Assembly: GCF_000328475.2 (NCBI RefSeq)
Contig: NC_026499.1
Span: 124,001 to 188,000, forward strand
Source: Mycosarcoma maydis
Taxonomy: Eukaryota > Basidiomycota > Ustilaginomycetes > Ustilaginales
Direction of reading: 5' to 3'
DNA: 64,000 nucleotides
A model generated the notes under the pieces. The model worked only from the letters and a program-made list of their open reading frames with translations, was not told the origin of the DNA and made no database searches. Shown here in pieces: positions 30,420-39,494 of this stretch. Numbering within the stretch: position 1 is the stretch's first letter; the number at the start of each line of letters is the position of its first letter. Made by a program: the position numbers and the translations under genes.

Positions 30420-32720
30420 ATGGTATCGAAGCATATAGGGATGGGTCACGCCACCACCCACACTCCAGGCTCTTCTTCAACATCGTCTACTACCAGCTCG
30501 ATCAAACCGACAGGATGGATCAGGGCAGATTCAGCACCCAGGCCTGTCCTTGGTGATCGCACCAACCTTGCTTCCGGTTCAAAGAGCACTCCGCTGCGCT
30601 CATCATCCAAATACTCAATGCAGAGTGCTAGACGTAGCACACCGGCTACGAGCGGCAAAGATACCAAACAGCAAAAGCTGTCGAGCTTCTTTGCTTCAAA
30701 TACAGCTCCTCCCGCAGCTCCTAAGCGAGTCGAAGAACCGATAGAACGTGCTAGCCCGTTCCAGGATTCTCCTTCGCTCGCACGTACTCGTTCAAGAAGT
30801 AGGGATGTGCATGCCAACGCGCGATCTGCAGCGGCGTTGCAGGATGACGAGCTCGAGGCTAGGGCTGCTTTGTTGATCAGACGTCGTTTCGGCAACGTGA
30901 CTCGCTCGCTCAATTCAAGCAGATCCAGCACGCCAACTCGTGCTCCTTGCCAACCGGGGCACAGTCAAGATCCCGAGTCGCCACGAGCAGAAAGGCCTGC
31001 TGCCCTTAATCGTTCAATGCTGCTGCCGCCGCCGCAGCCGCCGCCATTACGACAAGAAAGCCCGACCAAATCTCGAGGCGGTCTGCATCAGAACCCAGTC
31101 GCACCAAGCCCGAGCGAACCTCAAGCCGGGCCAAGTCAGAACCATATCACCTCGACGCGTCCGACCCGACTCGATCTACCAGATATGCCCTCTTCTTCGC
31201 CGCCTTTTGAACCGACACTCATGCAGCAATCGCTTTCCGATTTCACTCCACTTCCATGGGAGAGGGCTCACAGCTCCAGAATGATGCTCTTCCAGCGTCT
31301 GGCGGGTAGGTCAAAGGACGAGATTCTCATAACGGAAAAGTCACGCATGGCCGACGAGGTGGCTAAAGCCCATGCTCGCATGCATCCCCGATCGCCGACG
31401 GTCCCGCGCAAGAGAATGGCGATAGAACGGCAACCGGTGTCTTCGTCAAACAAGAAAAGAACGTTGAAGCAGCCGGTAGCACTGGATGCTTCGCTGCCGA
31501 ATACTCCGGGTTTCATAAGGCCAGAAGCTGTGCTCGAGTCGCCCAGGTCGAATCGAAAGATTTACGCGCTGGAGACACAGCTCAATGGTGCTCCACTTGC
31601 AGGAAGGGCGGCGAGCGTGCAGCTGCAGCTGTTGAGTACAGGAAGCGCAGGTGGTAGATCTCCAATAGCGGCTGAACCACGACGCGCCGTGTCAGAGACA
31701 AGGTATGATGCTACCATGTCATCCGCTTCCCGTCAAAACCAATTTTCGAGTAGAGAAGGAGAGGTAGAGGCGGTTGTGGAGGAAGAATCTGAAACCTTGC
31801 CGCTGCCTTGGTCAGTCGAAGACGATACCAAACATGTGGAAGCAGAAGAAGCAGGTGATGAAGACGACGAGACTCAACCACTGCCGTGGGAGTACGATGA
31901 GGATGAGCAACCAGACCTATGCGTTCCACACCATTTTCAGCAACAACAGCCAGAGTCGCCTGCAGAAGTACCACCGTCAGACGACGAGGATCTGTTGCTG
32001 CAACCGTTCGCCACATCGTCGTCGTCTCTGACCTCTCCATCACGCGTGGATGCGAATTTGCCGAGCTCTAAAGAACAACGAGTCAAGCACGAAAAACAAG
32101 TCCCCACGTCCGCGTCATCTGCGCTATTGCGGCATTCGTGCGGATCCATGATGGAAGCATCTCAGCAGCAACGATCGTTGCCCAAGGTGAGCCCGATCAC
32201 GCTCACTCAAGCGTCTGGCGGCATGGACGACCGATTCGACCGCGTCGTAGCAGCACTGAAACACGAGGAAAGACGACAGAACAAAGGGATGCAGCTCTCC
32301 CTAAACTCGTTCCTGACGCCGTCCTCGAACGCTCGTCGTAAAATGGATAGCCAAGACGAGAGGAGTAGATACGGTCTTAGTGAGGACCTGCAAGACGTGC
32401 TTTCAGATGATGACGATGATGCTGGCGAAGGCGATACGACGCTCCTCAACGAGCTCGATCAGTCAGCAACAGAAGTGGAGGTGGTCGATGGAGAGACGGA
32501 TGCGACCCAGCCGCTTGGATGGCCTTGCAGTCCAGCTCGATCTGATCGTCCTACGATAGCGCCCTTGCAAGCATCGTGGATGCATGCAACCCAACGCTCA
32601 GTCGGCTCATCACCCCGAACCGGCAGCAGCCAAACTAGCGGCGTAGTCAGTCTTCCGAGCGAAAGCAATTTGCACGACGCAGGCAACACACAGCTGCGGT
32701 CGTTCTTCCATGATTTGTAG
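30420..32720 (+). CDS. Disordered protein with PIP-box (PCNA-binding) motifs and repeated PLPW motifs
   Basis: Single exon, 766 aa from the ATG at 30420 (MVSKHIGMGHATT). No catalytic domain is recognisable; composition (Ser, Pro, Gln, acidic) indicates disorder. Short motifs stand out. A canonical PIP box QQKLSSFF lies at residues 84-91; a weaker QLSLNSFL at 625-632; and NTQLRSFF at 756-763, three residues before the C-terminus. A second motif, (T/L)PLPW, recurs with Trp at 280 (FTPLPWERA), 464 (ETLPLPWSVEDD), 490 (ETQPLPWEYDED) and, as PLGW, at 701 (ATQPLGWPCSP), mostly in acidic context. PIP boxes bind the PCNA sliding clamp, so a role in DNA replication or repair is inferred. The PLPW repeats may dock another partner. 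I do not recognise an orthologue. Converges with the gephyrin-like gene. Confidence 0.75.
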   Translation: MVSKHIGMGHATTHTPGSSSTSSTTSSIKPTGWIRADSAPRPVLGDRTNLASGSKSTPLRSSSKYSMQSARRSTPATSGKDTKQQKLSSFFASNTAPPAAPKRVEEPIERASPFQDSPSLARTRSRSRDVHANARSAAALQDDELEARAALLIRRRFGNVTRSLNSSRSSTPTRAPCQPGHSQDPESPRAERPAALNRSMLLPPPQPPPLRQESPTKSRGGLHQNPVAPSPSEPQAGPSQNHITSTRPTRLDLPDMPSSSPPFEPTLMQQSLSDFTPLPWERAHSSRMMLFQRLAGRSKDEILITEKSRMADEVAKAHARMHPRSPTVPRKRMAIERQPVSSSNKKRTLKQPVALDASLPNTPGFIRPEAVLESPRSNRKIYALETQLNGAPLAGRAASVQLQLLSTGSAGGRSPIAAEPRRAVSETRYDATMSSASRQNQFSSREGEVEAVVEEESETLPLPWSVEDDTKHVEAEEAGDEDDETQPLPWEYDEDEQPDLCVPHHFQQQQPESPAEVPPSDDEDLLLQPFATSSSSLTSPSRVDANLPSSKEQRVKHEKQVPTSASSALLRHSCGSMMEASQQQRSLPKVSPITLTQASGGMDDRFDRVVAALKHEERRQNKGMQLSLNSFLTPSSNARRKMDSQDERSRYGLSEDLQDVLSDDDDDAGEGDTTLLNELDQSATEVEVVDGETDATQPLGWPCSPARSDRPTIAPLQASWMHATQRSVGSSPRTGSSQTSGVVSLPSESNLHDAGNTQLRSFFHDL

Positions 32721-33060
32721 AGAAGCGTCTTAGGGTCAATGGCAGTAATGAATGCCAAGTTGATTGTGCGTCAAACAGGTTGTAGATGCGAGGCGGTTGA
32801 TGGTGTGCTATAAGTTAATTGGATTTTGTGGACTTGTGCAGGTGTGGGAGGGGTGCGGTGCATCACACAATGGTGCCGAGTAAGATGGCGTGTGCTTGCG
32901 AGCCTTTTGGCAAGACGGATGGAGCGCCGGGCTGGAGCGCCGGGAGCGCGATTAGAGCGTTTGCGGTCGACATGCTGTGCATACCTCTGTGATCGGGGGG
33001 GAGAAGCGGGAAGTGGTCAGTCCAAGGTTTTTTACCGACAAAGGGGAAGGCGAAAGCGGC
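32721..33060. other. Short convergent intergenic region
   Basis: Space of 340 bp between two converging genes; nothing recognisable, no heptamer arrays. Confidence 0.5.
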
Positions 33061-34989
33061 TTACGAGCTTCTCTGAGAGCCGGTGCTGTAGGCGACCAAG
33101 GCGGCATGTTCGGCTTTGACGACTACTCTGTGGAACTCGGGTCGTGCATCCAGGCGCATCTCGGCTGCGAGTGTAACGGCCACTTTGGGCAAGTTCCACG
33201 CATTCACAGCGTCGTCGTTGGGAGCAAACCCGCACCACTTGCGCAGACACGGAAGCACAAACACGTAAAACGTAACCAGCGCAGAGGCAGGATTCCCCGG
33301 CAGAGCAAAGATGATCTTGTCCTCGACCGTCGCAAACGTGGTTGGTTTTCCAGGCTTGATTGCGACGCGGCCAAAGTGGATGGTGCCCTTGAGCTGACGC
33401 TCGATCAGCGGCTTCAGTAGGTCCGCCTCGCCCATACTCGTCCCGCCAGTGGTAAGGATCACATCCGCCTCGCCAAGACCGCGAGTCAGCGCAGCGAGCG
33501 TCGAATCGACCGAGTCCGAGCTAATGCCCAGGTCCACAATCTCGAATCCAAGCGCGCGAATCGCGGCGTGTAGACCAGGTCGGTTCGCGTCAAAGACGTT
33601 GAACCCCCACTCTGTGGTCGTGCTAGCGGCTGTAGGCGCGCGAGCCGGATCAATCAGCTCATTGCCTGTGCTCAGAATCGCAATGGTCGGTTTCCGGTAC
33701 ACTTTCACCTCGCTTCGTCCGAGGAATGCCAGCGTTCCAATCTCGCCTCCCAGCGCCGAGATCGTCGTACCCTTGCGTAACACCACTTGTCCCGCCTCAA
33801 CGTCGCTTCCCCTGGCACGAACATTTTCGCCTTGCTCTACTTGAGCTAGGATCCTCACCGTGAGCTCTTCTCCCGTTTCCACATGCGATGAGTTCAGCTC
33901 GGTGTCTTCCACCATCACAACCGAGTCAGTCGCTGCTGGCAATCCTTGTCCTGTATTGATGCGCAAGATCTTGCCGGCTTCCAGTGCCGAGCCAGACTGA
34001 AGCGCCTGGAGCGTTATCACCTCGTAGACACCCGGCGGCGTAGCGCTGGCTTTCACCGCGTAGCCGTCGACGTTGGTCGTCGCACCCGGTGGCAGATCGC
34101 ACGTCGCCTTGACGTCTTCGGCCAACACGTGCCCAATGAGTTGGGTGCTGAGCGCAAGCGTCTCGATGGTCGTCGGTGAGGGAGTGTGTTGTGCGATCAA
34201 CGATAGCGCTTCGTCCAGATGCAAAAGTGGGTAAGGCGACGTGCGGTGTCGAAGCGAAGCGCCGGAAGAAGGGTCGACGGTGCGGAAGGCTGAGTGGTCC
34301 AAGGGCGTCGTTCGTGGTTTAGGGGCTGAGTGCGAGTGCAGTCCGCTACCACCGTGATGATGGTGGTGGTGGTGGTGGTGATGAGCACATCCTGTCTCAG
34401 TGGAAGTGTCTACAGCAGCAGCGGCAGCATTAGCAGTAGCAGCACTAGTTCTGTGCAATCCGCCTTGCATTTGCTTATGCCTTGGCTCGCCTGAGCCACC
34501 GGCCAAGAGCTCGAGAGCATGCTTGAGCAAACCGTTGCCCAGCAACACTTGGAGGCATTCCTTGACTGCTTTAGGTGAGCCAGGTAGACAGACGATGAGC
34601 GCTTCTTTGTCAGACGCACACTTTCGAATGCCAGTGATGCCTCGAGAGAGAGCGGCGAGCGGTGTCTTTGTGAGCGAATGCGCGGTGAGCGCGTGTGTCA
34701 GTGCAGGAGTCTTGCGCGTGATCAGCGGTTCGACTGCTTCCGGCGTTACATCGCGCAAGCCAAAGCCGGTGCCTCCTGTCGTGATGACCAACTGCACATG
34801 CTCGTCGTCGACGAGACTTTGAACTTGACCTCGAATCGCATCGACGTTGTCGGGACAGATCCTTCGTTGCACATCCCTAAATCCAGCAGTAACAAGTTGC
34901 TCCGAGAGTACCGCACCGGATCGATCCAGAGATGCATCAGCAGACGCCGTGTCCGACACGGTGAGAATACCAGCTCGGTACAAGTGCAT
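33061..34989 (-). CDS. Gephyrin/CnxE-type molybdenum cofactor biosynthesis protein (MogA-MoeA fusion)
   Basis: Single exon, 642 aa from the ATG at 34989 (MHLYRAGILTVSDTASAD); the frame continues upstream only to a non-ATG. The N-terminal G (MogA) domain covers about residues 1-165, with VSDTASAD, ITTGGTGFGLRDVTPEAVEP at about 67-90 and CLPGSPKAVKECLQ, and adenylylates molybdopterin. A linker of about 90 residues contains ten consecutive histidines (203-212). The C-terminal E (MoeA) domain covers about 255-642 (VNRPG-type region as VFDANRPGLHAAI, GGTSMGEADLLKP at about 514, KPGKPTTFA, LPGNPASALVTF at about 560) and inserts molybdate. The G-then-E order is that of fungal CnxE and animal gephyrin, opposite to plant Cnx1. 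Moco serves nitrate reductase, sulfite oxidase and xanthine dehydrogenase. Confidence 0.94.
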   Translation of the reverse strand: MHLYRAGILTVSDTASADASLDRSGAVLSEQLVTAGFRDVQRRICPDNVDAIRGQVQSLVDDEHVQLVITTGGTGFGLRDVTPEAVEPLITRKTPALTHALTAHSLTKTPLAALSRGITGIRKCASDKEALIVCLPGSPKAVKECLQVLLGNGLLKHALELLAGGSGEPRHKQMQGGLHRTSAATANAAAAAVDTSTETGCAHHHHHHHHHHGGSGLHSHSAPKPRTTPLDHSAFRTVDPSSGASLRHRTSPYPLLHLDEALSLIAQHTPSPTTIETLALSTQLIGHVLAEDVKATCDLPPGATTNVDGYAVKASATPPGVYEVITLQALQSGSALEAGKILRINTGQGLPAATDSVVMVEDTELNSSHVETGEELTVRILAQVEQGENVRARGSDVEAGQVVLRKGTTISALGGEIGTLAFLGRSEVKVYRKPTIAILSTGNELIDPARAPTAASTTTEWGFNVFDANRPGLHAAIRALGFEIVDLGISSDSVDSTLAALTRGLGEADVILTTGGTSMGEADLLKPLIERQLKGTIHFGRVAIKPGKPTTFATVEDKIIFALPGNPASALVTFYVFVLPCLRKWCGFAPNDDAVNAWNLPKVAVTLAAEMRLDARPEFHRVVVKAEHAALVAYSTGSQRSS

Positions 34990-35492
34990 AGCCGAGAGTG
35001 CGCACAGTTGCCCATGTATATGGATCACGCCGAGTGTCGATGGTGTACAGATGCAATCGTGAATCGTTTACGATTTACGATTCACAATTGCGCACGCCCC
35101 CACGTGCGACCAGACAAATAACTTACTGTACGCCAAGCCAGTCAGGGTCTAGCTTTTTCGTCTTGCCTGGACTGCCGAGAGAATTCGTGTTTCCGTCGCG
35201 CATCTGTAGACATTCACGATTAACGATTCCTGATTCACGGTTTCGCCAGCCGCACGGCCTAGCGTTGCTCACACGCTTCTGAAATTGCTTCTCTCAAGCC
35301 AAGGTGGACTGATCCAATACACTGCGCTGCATGTGCCTGGTCACGAGACGGTGTTTGCCATACTTGAAACAGAGACAATGTAAGTTAGTACAAAAAGCGT
35401 TTGGCGCTGAAATGCGAGCCGAAAAAGTGGCATCCAGCTGGGTATATGAATTATTTCCGCGTTGATCCACCGCGTTGATCCAAGGAATTCAT
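34990..35492. other. Intergenic between gephyrin-like gene and SH3 gene
   Basis: Contains heptamers at about 35055-35090 and 35213-35240. No gene. Confidence 0.55.
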
Positions 35493-36835
35493 TCACTCGG
35501 GCAGTGGAGCAGACCACTCGAGATAAGTGGCAGGGACGAGACCCTTGACGGTCTCGTTGCCATCCTTGATGGCGATCGCCCAGCCACCTTCGAGCGAGCC
35601 GACCACGTGTACTAGGTCGCCAGGTTCAACAGCAAGCTCGTGCTCCGAGACAGGCTCGAATGCGTAGAGCACATTGTAGACGCCTTGCGCAACGTTGGCA
35701 TTGTCGCCTTCGTCACCGTCAAACTCGTTCTCATCTTCTGCTCCCTCGATATAAAATTCATTCCCGTCGGCATCTGATTCTTGTCCATGCTCGTCAAAGT
35801 CTTGATCTTGGGCTGCAGACTGTTGAGCCTCTGCAAGCAGGTGACCGTGATGACGAGGATCGTCTTGTGGAAAGGCAAAGTCGCGCACTCGGATCGAAAG
35901 ACTTGCATCGTCTTTTGCGTCGTCGATGCGCGCTGTTTGGAAGCTGGTGGTTGAGTTGGGCCGGGATGAGGTGGCGCGGCAGTGCGAGATTGTGTCGTAG
36001 CTCTGTTGCACTTCGGATGCATGCGCACCACTTGCCGTCGAAACGCTCCGGCAAGCTGGGCGCTCAGGCGCAGATTGAGACGACAAATTGGCGGTGCTGA
36101 GGCGGTGACGAGAGCTTGACGAGCTTGAGACAGGCCGCACCTGAGGTGATGCGACTGCATTCGAAGCTTGTGAGCTGCGTCTTGATAGTGAGCTCGAGGA
36201 GGCGTTGGCAATCTTAGACGCGGTTTCGGGACATGTCGGTAGAGAAGGCGGACGCGTGGGTGTGGTTGAGCTGGGACCGGATGCAGGATGTTGGCTGCTG
36301 CCCTCTGCTGAGGGTGATAAGGTGCGCGAGGCTGATATAGACGAAGAGGGGGATGCTGCTGCTGAATTCGAAATGGCTGATGATGGTTTGGTTGAGTCTC
36401 TTGCGCGTCCAGGTGGAGGAGGTTTGAGTCTCCAATCCTGACCTTCCTCTGGGGAAGGCACGAATCCTCCAGATGGACTTGGATAAAGCGTATCTGCGGG
36501 ACCGGGCTTAGGCGGGGCCATAGTCAAAGGAGATGGTTCATTGAGCGAGTCGTTGGTGCACGAAGACGAGGGTGGCAAGCCGAGGGCGTCTATGGCGTCT
36601 GAAGACAGAGGCGTCGAGTTGACCCGGCTGAGTTCGGACGTTAGATTGGCTGTGGACAGAAAGATGGCGTCTGCTGATTTGCGGTCCGCTCTGGAAGGAG
36701 AAGCATCGGCGTCTGCACTTGCAGCTGTTGATCGCGTTAAGAGAATAGCTCCAGGGTCAGTATAGGTCTCAATGTGAGGCAATTGGACGAGGTTCTGAGA
36801 AACGTACGCTGGAGCCTAGCTTCTATTGACGGCAT
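35493..36835 (-). CDS. SH3-domain protein, Nbp2/Skb5-like
   Basis: The continuous frame reaches upstream only to a non-ATG, so I looked for a 5' exon. ATG at 36835 with exon 36808-36835 (28 nt, MPSIEARLQ plus one base), intron 36725-36807 (83 nt: GTACGT donor, TACTGAC branch, CAACAG acceptor), then exon 35493-36724 restores the frame and gives 419 aa. Residues 1-350 are Ser/Pro/Asp-rich with Pro-rich runs (LKPPPPGRA, APPKPGPAD). A single SH3 domain closes the protein (about 355-415): NVLYAFEPVSEHELAVEPGD, then EGGWAIAI and GLVPATYLEW, that is, ALYDFE..., GDLV, GW, G-LVP-Y. Yeast Nbp2 and fission yeast Skb5 have one C-terminal SH3 of this kind and recruit phosphatase or PAK kinase to MAPK pathways. 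The orthology is tentative. Confidence 0.75.
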
Positions 36836-38055
36836 AAGTTTGACACGGTTGATCTGGACGCTAGAACAGGTAGAAAATGATTGGCGGATAGCGACGCAGT
36901 CAAGGTGGTGCCAAGTAGGGCTGGTCAGGCTAGAAGCGGTGTCACGCGATAGGGCGGTGCCAATGGCTGGATCGGTAGGCGGCTCCTTGCGTGTCTACAG
37001 TGTGTGTGCGATTTGATGTGGCGAGGTGACGATGCACAAATTGAGTCGATGATGCTACGGGGAACGGCCTAAGAAAGTTTGTAGAAAGATGATGGGACAG
37101 GTAAGGTAAATCGAGATTGAGCAAGTCGCGCTGTGGTAGGATTCAAATCAAGCAACATCCTCAAAAGACAAGCGGCGCTTAACTGACATTCGTGATTCGT
37201 GCTTCGTGATTCGTGATTCACGAAAACAGTCACGACTTGACGGTTCGTAATTTTTGCTTCGGCGCCCTCTCGAGATTTACGATTCAGGATTTTACGATTG
37301 GGATTGTTCAACATTCACGATTTCATCATATGACCGTGGACACATGACCACGTGACAACCTCTTTGCCATGCAAACTGTCAAGGCTCTAACACTGAGCAA
37401 ACACCCGCACGCCTCCCTCCTTCAACAAACTCTCGTCGTACGCTCGAATGACTATGAAGAGCATGCCAAACGACAGCTGGCTTTCTTCGCATCATCTAGC
37501 CCATCTCTGACTAAGTCAGTCGATACTCCAAAAGCCTCAGTGCGAGTTCGAGGTGAGCAAGTGCATACATGTTATAGACAGGCAGCCCGAGTAGTCACGG
37601 CCGAGTAGAGTAATCGTAAATGAAACACGAAGTATCATCACGAATCGTGAATTCTATAAAACGCTCGTGGCTCACACCTATGGCTCTGTGCGTGACTCAC
37701 GGCTCGTGCCTTTACCTCGTGCCTCATTCACGAATTCATGATTCACGATTCGTCACGAGTCACGAGTGATTCACGATTAGGCTAGTTGTTAGATCGACCT
37801 GTATGACTGGCGCTGTGCGCACAATCGCGAGTCGAAAAGCAAGAAAAAGATTTTGATTTGTGAATCACGAATCGCTGCTGAAGCGGTAGATTTCTGTCTT
37901 CCAACCCGACTGACTATCATTACCTTCATCATCGACGACATTATCGCAACCCCATCATCAGCGGCACACCATCCACTCGGTGCTCTCGGCAGTCGTAGCT
38001 AAACTGTTCAACGCGCCCTCATCCTGACCGGTTAGTTAATCTTCGCGCGCCAAAA
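36836..38055. other. Divergent intergenic region between SH3 gene and uL24m-like gene
   Basis: Heptamer clusters at about 37190-37225 and 37725-37785; TATAAA at about 37654. A 79-codon ATG frame at 37369-37608 has no recognisable feature. No other gene seen. Confidence 0.55.
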
Positions 38056-39378
38056 ATGTCGCGCTCCAGCTCAACAAGCAGCGTGATGCGCTCGCTGCGT
38101 CATCTCAATCCTCCTACCAAGGGTTCCAAATTCGCCGTCAGGGCTCCCTCCCACGCTGCACACCAGCCCAAATTTGTTCAGCCCAAGGACCGCATACCTT
38201 TCTGGAACATCGTGCCTGGCGACCACGTGAAGCTCAGATGTGGCAGCGTCGGTCAGAAGGACGGTCTCGACTCTGACAACAAGATTCGTGGCGAGGGCAT
38301 TGTCGTCAGCATTGACAGGGAGAAGAACTGGCTCTGGCTCAGGGATGTCGATGACAAAAACAAGCTTGCTCCAAAGGCAATCCGACACATTATCCCTCGT
38401 TATGTCGACCCTCTCCAACCAGAAAAGGGCTACGGCCCCAATACAACAGAGATCCCTCGTCCCGTCCACTACTCCAACGTCATGCTCAAAATTCCAGGCA
38501 CAGATCAGTTTGCGGTGCGACTCTCGCGCTCAGCAGCAAAGTACAACAAGCGCAAGGGCATGTACATCTGGAAGCGCTTCGCAACTCTTAAAGCTTCCGA
38601 CGAAAAGTTTCTCGAGACCGGCAAGCCTTTCGAAAAGGTCGAGGTCCCATGGCCAAGTTTGCCGGCAAAGCGCAGGCATCAGGACACCACCATGAGTGAT
38701 CGAAACGTCGTCGAAGCCGAATCCTGGGCTCCATGGAGACCCGAAGACCCTGTTCTTCTTCCCGAGCGTAAGCGCACCACCTCGCCACAGTCCGAACGTC
38801 GAGCTGCGCTCCTCACTCTCGAGCGCATGCAGCTCGACGCCGCAAAGGTTGAGCAAGCTGGCCCCTCGGCTGCTCCTCCCAACGCTCACGGCACCTATGC
38901 CGGCTTCAAGAAGGAATCTCGTGCTAAGCCACCTCCCATCGCGCAGCCTCCCACCCCTGCAGAGTCGATCCGACTTAACACCAACGCCGCCTCGGAATGG
39001 GCCAGCGGTGAGATGATCGAGGCGCATCGTCAAGAAGGCGGCCTCTCTTTCCTCTGGCGCGACTACCTTGATGTCGCTCCGCAACAAGGCCCTGCAAGTG
39101 GTGGAGACTGGAGCGAATTGCCACCCAGCACCCCTAAAGGTGGTCTTGACGCACGTAGAAACCCATACGATGGTCGTCTCACCGATGGCCTCAGCCGCAA
39201 CGATGTAGACCGCATGCCCATTGAGCTACTCATGTCTCGTGACCTGACCAACGAGCGCGGTCTCAAATGGCGAATGAGGAGGTGGAAGGACAAGCAGGCC
39301 GAAAAGCAACAAGAGGCCATCGGCATGCAACGATCCAAGTCTGAACTGCTCAAGGAACTTGATGCACTTAGGATCTAA
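38056..39378 (+). CDS. Mitochondrial ribosomal protein uL24m-like (Mrpl40 family, KOW domain)
   Basis: Single exon, 440 aa, ATG at 38056. Ser/Arg-rich N-terminus (MSRSSSTSSVMRSLRHLN) is compatible with import into mitochondria. The KOW region is at about residues 50-115: RIPFWNIVPGDHVKLRCGSV, GEGIVVSIDREKNWLWLRDV, which fits the P.W.VVPGD.V.V..G...G..G.V..V.R..N.V.V.GVN layout of L24/uL24. It continues with a VHYSNVMLKIPG segment like the P.HYSNVML region in fungal Mrpl40. The C-terminal 250 residues are fungal-specific, with charged helices (KWRMRRWKDKQAEKQQEAIG). Role: large mitoribosomal subunit near the exit tunnel (family knowledge). Its 3' end is 116 bp from that of the converging acyl-CoA-binding gene. 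Confidence 0.78.
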   Translation: MSRSSSTSSVMRSLRHLNPPTKGSKFAVRAPSHAAHQPKFVQPKDRIPFWNIVPGDHVKLRCGSVGQKDGLDSDNKIRGEGIVVSIDREKNWLWLRDVDDKNKLAPKAIRHIIPRYVDPLQPEKGYGPNTTEIPRPVHYSNVMLKIPGTDQFAVRLSRSAAKYNKRKGMYIWKRFATLKASDEKFLETGKPFEKVEVPWPSLPAKRRHQDTTMSDRNVVEAESWAPWRPEDPVLLPERKRTTSPQSERRAALLTLERMQLDAAKVEQAGPSAAPPNAHGTYAGFKKESRAKPPPIAQPPTPAESIRLNTNAASEWASGEMIEAHRQEGGLSFLWRDYLDVAPQQGPASGGDWSELPPSTPKGGLDARRNPYDGRLTDGLSRNDVDRMPIELLMSRDLTNERGLKWRMRRWKDKQAEKQQEAIGMQRSKSELLKELDALRI

Positions 39379-39494
39379 GCTTGTCAAGTCTGCACTGGAA
39401 ACTCTTACGATTTTCACACCTCTTACGTTACACACAAACTTGCGCGAAACGCATCCACGATCGTGCATTCGATTGGTGAATGTGAGTTTGCGCG

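Noticed and set aside
34354..34383. His10 run as a sign of vector contamination
   Set aside because: It is embedded in a continuous native coding sequence with mixed codons and no vector sequence.
37369..37608. 79-codon ATG frame (MQTVKALTLSKHPHASLL)
   Set aside because: It is the best of the small frames, and a GTGAGC donor follows it, but no acceptor or second exon with coding character was found. Kept out of the gene list.
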